Positions 1-6,358 of a stretch of DNA of 6,797 bases are shown in pieces. Source of the DNA: Alphaproteobacteria bacterium (GTDB lineage: Bacteria > Pseudomonadota > Alphaproteobacteria > Micavibrionales > Micavibrionaceae); the NCBI GenBank assembly GCA_023301785.1, contig JALZUF010000092.1:1-6797 (forward strand), given 5' to 3'. Under the pieces are notes generated by a model. It made no database searches and was not told the DNA's origin. It saw nothing but the letters and a program-made list of their open reading frames with translations. Every line of letters begins with the position of its first letter. Positions within the stretch are counted from its first letter, which is position 1. Both the position numbers and the translations under genes were made by a program.

Positions 1-1
1 T

Positions 2-2722
2 CCAGTTAAACTTGCTATTGATTTTGAAAGTTCAATGGCAGATGTAAAAAAAGTTGTGAATTTTGACAAGGGCGAACTAGGTCAATCACAATTCAAAGAC
101 ATGCGAAAAGACATATTGGATATGTCCACTAAGCTACCGATGGCAGCCAGTAGTATCACAGAAATTTATGCTGCGGCGGGCCGCGCTGGTCTAGCGCGAA
201 ACGAATTACAGGGGTTTGCCACCGACGCTATTAAGATGTCGATTGCATTTGACATGTCAGCTGAAGAAGCTGGGGGAGCTATGACTGGGATGCGGTCAAT
301 CTTTGGGCTGTCCCAGAAGGAAGTGGTTAAGCTGGGAGATGCTATAAACTATCTCGACAACAATATGGACGCGACTGCTGCGGGTATCTTGCGTGTTTCA
401 GACCGCACGGGTTCAATGGCGCAAATCTTTGGTCTGACAGGACAACAAAACGCGGCTTTAGCATCTACATTCCTCGCTTTGAAGACCCCACCGCAGGTAG
501 CTGCAACAGCAATGAACTCAATGATGCGAATTCTATCGACAGCAGATAAGGGAAGCGAAAAGTTTAAAGATAGTTTGCGGGCCATCGGATGGGAAGCGTC
601 TGATTTAAAGGCTGCTATCAAAGATGACGCGCAGGGAGCGCTAGTTAGCTTTCTTGATGATGTTAATAATGCTGAAGACAAGATGGGCGTTTTGGTCGAC
701 CTCTTTGGTGCTGAGTATGCAGACGATATTGCAAAGTTATCTGGTGGCATGGACCTTTATAAGAAGGCGATCGGTTTTTCTGGTGATGAACAGGCCTATC
801 TAAATTCAATGACTGCTGAATTTAAGTCCCGGGCATCCACAACATCTAATGAAATTGTTTTATTTAGAGGCCGTTTAACTCGTCTGGCTGTTAACTTAGG
901 TTCTGTTTTACTGCCTGCTGTGAACTTAACATTGGGGGCATTGGGCGCTGTCACAGATGTCCTTGCGATGGCGGCAGACCGCTTCCCTTTGCTGACCAAA
1001 GTTATTGTGGGCGGCATTGCTGCGCTGGTCGCGTTGCGCGTCATTACGCTGGCGAATGCCTATGCCATGACCTTCCTGAAGGGCGCATGGCTGTCTGCAA
1101 AAATTCAATTAGTCACCCTTCGCGGTGGGGTTATCGCCTCGAATTTGTCTATGCGCTCATTAAATGTGACTGCGCTGGTGACGGCTGGTCGGTTCCGTTT
1201 ATTGGCCGCTGGCGGATTAATAAAGGCCTTCGCTGGAAGTCTGATGACCTTGGCGCGCATTGCGATTCCTATGGTTATTACTGGAATGCGAGCGCTGACT
1301 GTTGCGATGCTGTTCAATCCAATTGGGCTGATAATCACCGGCATTGCGCTGGGCGCTTTTATGATCGTGAAGTTTTGGAAGCCTATATCTGGATTTTTCA
1401 AAAGCTTATGGACTGGCATTGCAGGTCCGGCGCTAACTACATTCAGTCTCTTAAAGACCATATTCAGCTGGTCGCCTGTTGGGTTATTAGTGGGTGGGTT
1501 AGGCGCGGGCGCGCGCTTCATTGGCCGTGTGTTCATGGCGCCTTTTGCGCTGGTTCGTGGTCTGTGGTCTGGGTTTAAATTCCTGATGTCTTGGTCGCCT
1601 TTGGGCGCAATGCGCGCTGGTGTTGGCGCAGGCGCGCGATGGATGGGGAATGTCTTTAAGGCACCATTAAGCATGGTTAGCGGTGCATGGAATGGCTTTA
1701 AAACTGTGATGTCTTGGTCGCCTTTGGGATTAATTCAGCGCGGCTGGTCAGTCCTGCCGAATGTTTACAAAGCTGTTTTTGACAAGGTAAAGAACATTGC
1801 AAAGGTGGCGATGGATGGGCTGAAGTCATTTTTACTGGGCCCCATAAAGTTAGTCGAAGGCTTATGGAATAAACTTAAAGGCCTGGGCAGTAAATCCAAG
1901 GCGGTAGCGGTCCAGGTTATGCAGCCGCTTAAGCCTGCCTTAAAAGCTGGCGCAATGACGGCGGCTGCGCTGGCTACGCCGTCTGCGGCTATGGCTGCGC
2001 CTGTTGCAATCGCGCCACAAACATTCACGCCAGCCGCTGCTGTGTCGGTACCAACGCCCAGCATTATCCCTGCTGCGCCAGTTGCTGTTGCGCCGCAGGC
2101 ATTCACGCCTGCCGCTGCTGTGTCGGTACCAACGCCCAGCATTGTCCCTGCTGCGCCAGTTGCTATTGCGCCGCAAACCTTCACCCCAGCTGCGGCTGTC
2201 ACGCTGCCAGCACCGAGTATTATCCCAGCAGCGCCAGTTGCTATTGCGCCGCAGGCATTCACGCCCGCTGCGGCTGTCACGCTGCCCGCGCCGAGTATTA
2301 TCCCAGCAGCGCCAGTTGCTATTATACCAGCTGCGCCAGTTGCAATCGCCCCGCAAACATTCACGCCTGCTGCTGCCGTGTCGTTACCTGCACCAGAAGT
2401 TATTGCGCCGCAGTCAGTCATCGATTCTACGCCAGAATTTATTGCGCCTTCGACCTTTGATGCGTCCGCAGCACCTGATGCCGTGCCAAACAAAACTGAA
2501 ATCACAGTCGTTCGTGTCGGCGTAGAGCCTTCTGACAGCGGCCCGCGTCCACCTATCCCGCCGCCTGCGCCGCCAAAGCATCCGCCAATGCGCGCGGGTG
2601 ATATTCACCTTCACCTGAGCATGGAAAATGTTTTTGGCGATGTGGGGTCGTTAGTTCAGCAGCTGCGGCCCGCATTGGAGCGCATGTTAAAAGAAGCACA
2701 GGAGGCGAACCTTCATGACTGA
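2..2722 (+). CDS. Phage tail tape measure protein, TP901-type, 5'-truncated by the window edge
   Basis: The tape measure protein fills the growing tail tube, sets its length and is later ejected. The frame is open from the first bases, and the text before the Met codon at 35 (FESSMADVKK) is typical TP901 tape-measure sequence, so 35 is an internal Met and the true start lies upstream. About 906 residues are visible. The N-terminal part to about 890 is the conserved alpha-helical region, including a LPMAASSITEIYAAAG stretch. Hydrophobic segments lie at about 985-1070 and 1206-1380. A 41-residue Trp/Gly repeat covers 1466-1745 and a 26-residue Pro/Ala repeat covers 1991-2404. A proline-rich linker (PRPPIPPPAPPKHPP) precedes a conserved-looking C-terminal helix (LVQQLRPALERML). 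The gene overlaps GpU by 8 bases. The family call is firm; the repeats are the odd part. Confidence 0.93.
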   Translation, partial: PVKLAIDFESSMADVKKVVNFDKGELGQSQFKDMRKDILDMSTKLPMAASSITEIYAAAGRAGLARNELQGFATDAIKMSIAFDMSAEEAGGAMTGMRSIFGLSQKEVVKLGDAINYLDNNMDATAAGILRVSDRTGSMAQIFGLTGQQNAALASTFLALKTPPQVAATAMNSMMRILSTADKGSEKFKDSLRAIGWEASDLKAAIKDDAQGALVSFLDDVNNAEDKMGVLVDLFGAEYADDIAKLSGGMDLYKKAIGFSGDEQAYLNSMTAEFKSRASTTSNEIVLFRGRLTRLAVNLGSVLLPAVNLTLGALGAVTDVLAMAADRFPLLTKVIVGGIAALVALRVITLANAYAMTFLKGAWLSAKIQLVTLRGGVIASNLSMRSLNVTALVTAGRFRLLAAGGLIKAFAGSLMTLARIAIPMVITGMRALTVAMLFNPIGLIITGIALGAFMIVKFWKPISGFFKSLWTGIAGPALTTFSLLKTIFSWSPVGLLVGGLGAGARFIGRVFMAPFALVRGLWSGFKFLMSWSPLGAMRAGVGAGARWMGNVFKAPLSMVSGAWNGFKTVMSWSPLGLIQRGWSVLPNVYKAVFDKVKNIAKVAMDGLKSFLLGPIKLVEGLWNKLKGLGSKSKAVAVQVMQPLKPALKAGAMTAAALATPSAAMAAPVAIAPQTFTPAAAVSVPTPSIIPAAPVAVAPQAFTPAAAVSVPTPSIVPAAPVAIAPQTFTPAAAVTLPAPSIIPAAPVAIAPQAFTPAAAVTLPAPSIIPAAPVAIIPAAPVAIAPQTFTPAAAVSLPAPEVIAPQSVIDSTPEFIAPSTFDASAAPDAVPNKTEITVVRVGVEPSDSGPRPPIPPPAPPKHPPMRAGDIHLHLSMENVFGDVGSLVQQLRPALERMLKEAQEANLHD
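1466..1745 (+). repeat. 41-residue (123-bp) Trp/Gly tandem repeat inside the tape measure gene
   Basis: SWSP motifs recur at 1466, 1589 and 1712, exactly 123 bases apart. Units 1466-1588 and 1589-1711 are complete and share the order SWSP, G-rich GAGAR, VF.AP, V.G.W.GFK. The third copy keeps only about 11 clearly matching residues (SWSPLG..RG) before it diverges. About 20 bases around the second and third SWSP codons are identical, while the first copy differs more, so the last duplication looks the more recent. Tandem repeats with spaced aromatic residues are known in tape measure proteins. Confidence 0.85.
1991..2404 (+). repeat. 26-residue (78-bp) Pro/Ala tandem repeat inside the tape measure gene
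   Basis: There are five copies of a unit of the form PAAPVAIAPQ-TFTPAAAVSVPTPSII: 1991-2068 (beginning MAAP), 2069-2146, 2147-2224, 2225-2302 and 2327-2404. A 24-bp fragment (PAAPVAII) is inserted at 2303-2326. Residue 11 alternates Thr, Ala, Thr, Ala, Thr, with CAA-ACM codons in odd units and CAG-GCA in even ones. Units 1-2 share VSVPTPS while units 3-4 share VTLPAPS. This suggests expansion by both single-unit and two-unit duplication. The spacing of exactly 78 bases keeps the frame. Confidence 0.95.
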
Positions 2723-3107
2723 TGTGATGATGTCTCTGGGAAGTTTCAAATTCGGCATTGAAACTGCTGCTTATGATGAAATGAGCAAGCAGCATAGTTG
2801 GCGCTGGGCAGACCAGGCGCGCATAGGCCGCAAGTCAGCGCAGCAGGCTATAGGTCCAGATGCATCGACATTGTCCATGAAGGGCCGAATTTATCCACAT
2901 TGGAAGGGCGGACTAGGTCAGATTTCAGCGCTTAAAGACCTGGGCGATGCGATGAAGCCACATATCATGGTCGACGGGACTGGGCGGATTTGGGGCAAGT
3001 TCGTCATTATGAAATTATCAGAAACCCAGAAGCATCTGAACGAATTTGGGCAGCCGCGCAGGCAAGACTTCACTCTTGAACTTAAGGAGTACGGCGAAGA
3101 TGCTTAG
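2715..3107 (+). CDS. U: P2 GpU-family tail protein
   Basis: GpU-family proteins act late in tail assembly, at the end of the tail tube in P2-like contractile phages. The 130-residue length fits the family. Visible hallmarks are MSLGSFKFG near the start, the Trp pair SWRW (28-31), LSMKGRIYPHWKGG (53-66), VDGTGRIWGKFVI (86-98) and the C-terminal FGQPRRQDFTLELKEYGED. The ATG at 2715 overlaps the tape measure stop within ATGACTGA. It has a strong GGAGG 9 bases upstream, inside the tape measure gene. It lies directly after the tape measure gene and before GpX and GpD, the standard order. The fold assignment rests on recalled family motifs and the gene order. Confidence 0.93.
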   Translation: MTDVMMSLGSFKFGIETAAYDEMSKQHSWRWADQARIGRKSAQQAIGPDASTLSMKGRIYPHWKGGLGQISALKDLGDAMKPHIMVDGTGRIWGKFVIMKLSETQKHLNEFGQPRRQDFTLELKEYGEDA

Positions 3108-3237
3108 GAATTATAAATTAGAACGCGAATTAAAGGTCGCACTGGCGGCATTGGCGCAGCAAAAAAAGTGGATTAACAGCCTTCGCGCCTTGCTGTTCTT
3201 TTCTCTATTGGCTTTGATTCTTGCGGTGTTTTCGTAA
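3100..3237 (+). CDS. Small single-span membrane protein, unknown function
   Basis: This 45-residue protein starts at the ATG at 3100, 10 bases after AAGGAG (3084-3089), and overlaps the GpU gene by 8 bases. The same frame is open further upstream, but only as a shadow of GpU. The N-terminal half is charged and probably helical (RNYKLERELK). A basic and aromatic patch QQKKW (20-24) precedes one hydrophobic segment (about 28-44, LLFFSLLALILAVF) that reaches almost to the C terminus. By the positive-inside rule the N terminus would be cytoplasmic. Its stop shares a base with the GpX start, so it is embedded in the tail operon. It could be a small holin-like or membrane-accessory protein, but nothing identifies it; no family is recognised. 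Confidence 0.72.
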   Translation: MLRNYKLERELKVALAALAQQKKWINSLRALLFFSLLALILAVFS

Positions 3238-3443
3238 TGCCCGATTATGTCACAAAAGATGGTGATGTTTTGGATGCCATCATCTTCACTGTCTACGGCC
3301 AAGGCCCAGACGCCTTGCAGGTTGTTCTGGATGCAAACCCGCACATTCGTCAGATGCCGGTTCATCTTCCAATAGGCACAAAAATCAGTCTTCCGTTATT
3401 GTCGGAAACCCCTGCCAAGCAGCAAGTAAAGCTTTGGGATTAA
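3237..3443 (+). CDS. X: P2 GpX-family tail protein, LysM-like
   Basis: GpX proteins are short LysM-like tail proteins needed for P2-type tail completion and are thought to sit near the baseplate or hub. The 68-residue sequence shows the family pattern: VTKDGDVLDAI (5-15), a YG (20-21), VVLDANPHI (29-37) and LPIGTKISLP (44-53). The ATG overlaps the stop of the preceding small membrane protein by one base (TAATG), so translation is probably coupled. The gene ends 2 bases before the GpD ATG. Identification is from these motifs and from its place between GpU and GpD. Confidence 0.92.
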   Translation: MPDYVTKDGDVLDAIIFTVYGQGPDALQVVLDANPHIRQMPVHLPIGTKISLPLLSETPAKQQVKLWD

Positions 3444-3445
3444 TC

Positions 3446-4447
3446 ATGGCTCTGCTTTATTCCATATCCGTCGACCAGGCTGACATCACTGCGAAAGTCG
3501 CAGATAGACTGTTAAGGTTAACTGTTGTTGATGAAGCAGGAATCAAGTCTGACACGGTTAGTTTGACCTTGGATAATAGAGACACTTCCATCGCTATTCC
3601 GCGCCGTGGCGTCATCATGAAAGTCTCGCTAGGAACTGACAAAACTGGCCTGGTTCTTATGGGCGCATATACCGTTGATGAAGTCAGCACTGAAGGGCCG
3701 GTTCGAACGCTCACAATCAATGCCAAGGCGGCAGATATGTTAGCGGGCTTGAAAGTGCGTAAAACCCGCGCGTGGCCTGATGTTACACTGGGCGAACTGG
3801 TCGAAGCCATCGCTGGTGAACATAATCTTAAGCCCCACATATCAGATGCTTTGGCCGCCATCGACTTGGCACCAATTCCCTACAAGCAGCTGGACCAGAC
3901 AAACGAGTCTGATTTGCACCTTTTGACCCGCCTGGCGAAACAATATGATGCGATAGCAAAACCTGCGAACGGTTTTCTGTTATTTGTCGCGCGCGGTGAA
4001 GGCAAGGCGGCCAGCGGCCAGACCATGCCAGCCGTGACTTTAAAAGAAAGCGATGTGAAGACGTTTCGGGCCCGCGCGGCCGATCGCGGGAAATATTTGT
4101 CTGTGAAGGCCTATTACTTAGACGATGACACACAAGAGCGCGTGGCCGTGACGGCGGGCGCGGGTCAGCCTGTCTTCAGTCTGCGCAGAACCTTTCCAGA
4201 TAGCGCCCAGGCGCAAGGCGCAGCCAGTGCAAAGCTGGACGCTTTAAAGCGCGGAACTGCGACCCTGGCGCTGTCTTTAGAAGGCCGCCCAGACATTGTC
4301 GCTGAAACGCCGCTGACATTCGTATCTGATGACGCGCTGGCAAATGGTGACTGGATTGTGACCCGTAGTGAACAGACCTTATCTGGCCGTAATGGCGGGG
4401 GCTATGTGACCCGCATTGATGCCCAGGTTCCGAAGGAATCGAAATGA
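3446..4447 (+). CDS. D: Phage late control D family protein (GpD), tail hub
   Basis: GpD is the P2 tail hub protein related to T4 gp27 and the VgrG base; it links the tube to the spike. The ATG at 3446 gives 333 residues, normal for the family. An alternative TTG at 3434 overlaps the GpX stop and lies too close to it to be preferred. Visible signatures are SDTVSLTLDNR (35-45), a TPxP-like beta-rich N-terminal part, and the strong family motif QLDQTNESDLHLLTRLAKQY followed by DAIAKPANGFLLF (about 148-181). The C-terminal part (WIVTRSEQTLSG, GGYVTRI) also matches the family. The ribosome binding site is weak (TGGGAT), which fits coupling to GpX. The stop overlaps the next ATG as ATGA at 4444. 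Confidence 0.94.
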   Translation: MALLYSISVDQADITAKVADRLLRLTVVDEAGIKSDTVSLTLDNRDTSIAIPRRGVIMKVSLGTDKTGLVLMGAYTVDEVSTEGPVRTLTINAKAADMLAGLKVRKTRAWPDVTLGELVEAIAGEHNLKPHISDALAAIDLAPIPYKQLDQTNESDLHLLTRLAKQYDAIAKPANGFLLFVARGEGKAASGQTMPAVTLKESDVKTFRARAADRGKYLSVKAYYLDDDTQERVAVTAGAGQPVFSLRRTFPDSAQAQGAASAKLDALKRGTATLALSLEGRPDIVAETPLTFVSDDALANGDWIVTRSEQTLSGRNGGGYVTRIDAQVPKESK

Positions 4448-4725
4448 GTTTTGCAGATAGTCCAAAAGCGCGTCAATGCAGTGTTATTGACTGGGAATTA
4501 TATGCAGAGCGTGACCACCTAGAAATCTCGCATGATGGCACCGCGACTTGGGCTGATTTACAGGCCATAAAAAACGAAGTTTGGGGCGAAGATACTGTGG
4601 CGATTGAAATATATCCGCCGCAAGAATTTGTCGTGAACGGCGGGTCGACAGAGTTCCATTACAGACACTTGTGGAAGGTGCCAAGTTGGATGCCTTGGCC
4701 TAACCTTAGACAGGGCGATTTTTAA
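4444..4725 (+). CDS. Small phage protein, DUF7694-like
   Basis: This 93-residue soluble protein starts in an ATGA overlap with GpD and has AAGGAA 5 bases upstream. The middle and C-terminal parts show a recognisable pattern: W-x2-L-x2-IK-x2-VWG (36-48), VAIEIYPP (52-59), VVNGG (63-67) and YRHLW (73-77). I associate this pattern with the DUF7694 family of small phage proteins, from memory and without a search. No catalytic residues or membrane segment are visible, and the function of the family is not known to me. The last base of its stop begins the next ATG. It opens the block of non-structural genes after the tail hub. The gene itself is certain from frame and spacing; the family name is moderate. 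Confidence 0.78.
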   Translation: MSFADSPKARQCSVIDWELYAERDHLEISHDGTATWADLQAIKNEVWGEDTVAIEIYPPQEFVVNGGSTEFHYRHLWKVPSWMPWPNLRQGDF

Positions 4726-5549
4726 TGTCTTTGCGTTCAAAACAAACCCGCGCTGTTTGCGTGAATATGCAGCACTTTAAAGGCGTAAAAGCGCGTGTTG
4801 ATAGGCTGGTCGATTACCTTCAAATGACGGATGCTGATGTTATCGGAATTCTGGAAGTGACTGGCCGCGCGGTTTACCCTGCTTTGTCCGCCAGGATGAA
4901 CACACACGCCTGGGTTCAAAGTGACCATCCAGCAGACAAATTTAAAGGGGGCCGTGAAAGCCAGAAAATATTGATAGGCGTTCGAAAGACGTATGGTTCA
5001 TTCGCCTCTGTTCTGTCTCAATTTCGCACATGGAACCCTTACTTGCGGCCTGGTGTGTTCATGACGGTCGACACACCAGCAGGCCAGCAGCTGAATTTCC
5101 TATTTATTCATAACAAATCTGGGGGCACTGCTGATGGTCTGGGCACCCGTCAAAAGCAGTTTAACAGCATCTTAAAGCTGGCGAAGAAAGTGCCAAACTT
5201 TATTGTTCTGGGCGATTACAATACAATGGGCATGGAATATCCTTATGTTCCAGATGTCGAAGCGCATCATGAACTGCGCTGGCTGGATGGGCGTCTGAAG
5301 TCGCGCAAACTGCGCAGGTTATCAAAGACTGTGGCCTGGACTTGGAACCCAAACCCTTACAAGTCGACCTATCCGCGCTCTGACTTAGATCACGTCATCG
5401 CGTCGACCTCGCTGGACTTCAGCACCTTTAAGAACGGCGCATCAGTCCGCGTGGACGGCCCAGATGAAAATTCGACGCCAGAAGAAATCCAGGCATATCG
5501 CGAACACTTCAGCGATCATTCTGCGCTTTATATCGAGATAAATTCATGA
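4725..5549 (+). CDS. Endonuclease/exonuclease/phosphatase (EEP, DNase I-like) family protein
   Basis: EEP-fold enzymes are Mg-dependent phosphodiesterases or phosphatases acting on nucleic acids, nucleotides or inositol phosphates. The 274-residue protein carries the expected active-site set in order: N14 (VNMQ), E44 (GILEVTG, metal ligand), H129 (FIHNKSGG), D164/N166 (LGDYNTMG), D222-H223 (RSDLDHV) and D264-H265 (FSDHSALY). All appear intact, so an active enzyme is likely. There is no signal peptide or membrane segment, so it should act in the cytoplasm. The start ATG shares one base with the preceding stop; a weak AGGG lies about 8-11 bases upstream. The end overlaps the next gene as ATGA. 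A DNA or RNA nuclease is the simplest reading, but the fold alone does not give the substrate. It is not a normal P2 tail component. Confidence 0.88.
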   Translation: MSLRSKQTRAVCVNMQHFKGVKARVDRLVDYLQMTDADVIGILEVTGRAVYPALSARMNTHAWVQSDHPADKFKGGRESQKILIGVRKTYGSFASVLSQFRTWNPYLRPGVFMTVDTPAGQQLNFLFIHNKSGGTADGLGTRQKQFNSILKLAKKVPNFIVLGDYNTMGMEYPYVPDVEAHHELRWLDGRLKSRKLRRLSKTVAWTWNPNPYKSTYPRSDLDHVIASTSLDFSTFKNGASVRVDGPDENSTPEEIQAYREHFSDHSALYIEINS

Positions 5550-5935
5550 CCTTAAAAACTACTCTCTATCATGGCGCTAACTCTGAAATAGATGACCCAA
5601 ATTGGGGAAAGTTTATTAGTAAGTCATATTTTGACCATCAAGGCAGCCGTGCGCTGGGTTTTTTCAGTGCGGATGATCCTAGTGTTTGTGAGCGCTATGG
5701 TGACAGGGTTTATTCTTTCACGCTTGCAGATGAAGCTGTGGTTATGGATGCGCCAGATTGGTTCCGTGATAACGGTCGATGTTCAGCATTTTATGTTGGC
5801 TTGCGGGAATGTGCCTTGCATCTGGGTTATCATGCTTTGCGCGTTAATCACTGTGTCATTGTTATAGATATGGATGTCATCGAGAACTGGGCACTGGTGC
5901 CAGTCTCTGAAAAATCAAAAGAAAAGGACGTTTAA
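5546..5935 (+). CDS. Small protein, possible ADP-ribosyltransferase-like (ART/PARP-type) fold
   Basis: This 129-residue protein begins in an ATGA overlap with the EEP gene. It opens with LYHGANSEID (7-16), the His-Gly strand typical of H-Y-E type ADP-ribosyltransferases. It continues with ALGFFSADDPSVCERYG (36-52), which resembles the GFYFTDDP..A..YA segment of that fold, and RVYSFTL (54-60). A final strand, CVIVIDMDVIENW (103-115), resembles the closing strand of polyvalent-protein ARTs (YVVFDP.QI). The third catalytic acidic residue is not clear; E113 is a candidate. No signal peptide is visible, so cytoplasmic action is likely. Several stretches are AT-richer than the tail genes, which fits a later-acquired gene. 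The gene is secure; the fold is a reasoned guess and a catalytically dead ART-like protein is possible. Confidence 0.75.
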   Translation: MTLKTTLYHGANSEIDDPNWGKFISKSYFDHQGSRALGFFSADDPSVCERYGDRVYSFTLADEAVVMDAPDWFRDNGRCSAFYVGLRECALHLGYHALRVNHCVIVIDMDVIENWALVPVSEKSKEKDV

Positions 5936-5936
5936 A

Positions 5937-6152
5937 ATGTCAAAAAGAAGCATGATTGAACTTGAACTTATCATCTTTGTGGTCACTGAAAAGGCCGTAA
6001 TGGTTGGGCGTGAAGCAGAAAATGAACTGGATGAAATATGGCTACCGCGCAGCGTTATAGAGTTTGAAGCGGGCTATCATCCAGAAGCAGGTGATGAAGA
6101 TGTGGTTATCTTGATGGCTGAAGCTTTGGCGTTGAACAAAGGTTTGCTTTAA
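5937..6152 (+). CDS. Small hypothetical protein with WLPRSVIE motif
   Basis: The start is the ATG at 5937, one base after the previous stop, with AAAGGA 8 bases upstream. An earlier in-frame ATG at 5874 lies inside the preceding gene and has no comparable site. The 71-residue product is acidic. It begins with beta-strand-like LELIIFVVTEKAVMVG and continues with EIWLPRSVIEFEAG and an acidic DEDVVILMAEALA tail. The combination of a TEKA strand and W-[LI]-P-[RK]-S-x-I-E recurs in small phage and plasmid proteins I have seen, but I cannot name a family or function. The gene is clearly AT-richer at its start (22 G/C in the 60 bases from 5941). It overlaps the next gene by one base. Confidence 0.72.
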   Translation: MSKRSMIELELIIFVVTEKAVMVGREAENELDEIWLPRSVIEFEAGYHPEAGDEDVVILMAEALALNKGLL

Positions 6153-6358
6153 TGGCGAAGACTGGGAAGCATCCCTGGTTCGCATGGCGTCCAGTCCAGG
6201 CCGTCGATAGCACGGGAACAAGTCATATCGTTTGGCTAGTGTCTGTCATTCGTGAGCGGCGTTCGACGCGGTCCGCACATAACTGGAGCATAAGAGATTA
6301 TTGGCATTATACGCTGCCATCTGAACCACAGCGTGTAGGCGGTTCTAAGCGCTGCTGA
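6152..6358 (+). CDS. Small basic hypothetical protein
   Basis: This 68-residue protein starts in a TAATG overlap with the preceding stop; AAAGG lies about 10 bases upstream. It is rich in Trp and Arg: HPWFAWRPVQ (7-16), IVWLVSVIRERRS (26-38), YWHYTLP (50-56) and a basic tail ending GGSKRC. The opening WFAWRPV followed by WL..V.R.R is a pattern common to short phage-encoded proteins, but no function is attached to it that I know of. No membrane span is convincing. It is the last gene with a tightly coupled start; after its stop coding evidence becomes weak. The frame is supported mainly by the exact coupling. Confidence 0.65.
   Translation: MAKTGKHPWFAWRPVQAVDSTGTSHIVWLVSVIRERRSTRSAHNWSIRDYWHYTLPSEPQRVGGSKRC

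Noticed and set aside
1087..1674. Long open frames over the hydrophobic part of the tape measure gene (plus 1087-1578 and minus 1105-1674)
   Set aside because: Both overlap the confident tape measure frame, have no coupling or convincing start site, and show no family-like sequence.
1765..2505. 246-codon open frame on the minus strand
   Set aside because: It lies antisense to the Pro/Ala repeat; the GC-rich repeated codons leave the opposite strand free of stops. The product is a low-complexity Ala/Gly repeat.
2004..2525. 173-codon open frame on the plus strand in another phase
   Set aside because: It is a shadow of the same repeat in the tape measure gene, giving Arg/Leu/Ser-rich low-complexity text.
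2891..2899. Exact DnaA-box-like TTATCCACA
   Set aside because: It is a single copy inside the conserved IYPH codons of GpU, with no neighbouring boxes or AT-rich unwinding region.
3434..3445. TTG at 3434 as the GpD start
   Set aside because: It lies inside the end of GpX and adds only four residues that the family does not need; the ATG at 3446 sits 2 bases after the GpX stop.
5592..5867. 91-codon plus-strand frame inside the ART-like gene
   Set aside because: It is wholly contained in 5546-5935, which has proper coupling at both ends; no ribosome binding site supports the inner frame.
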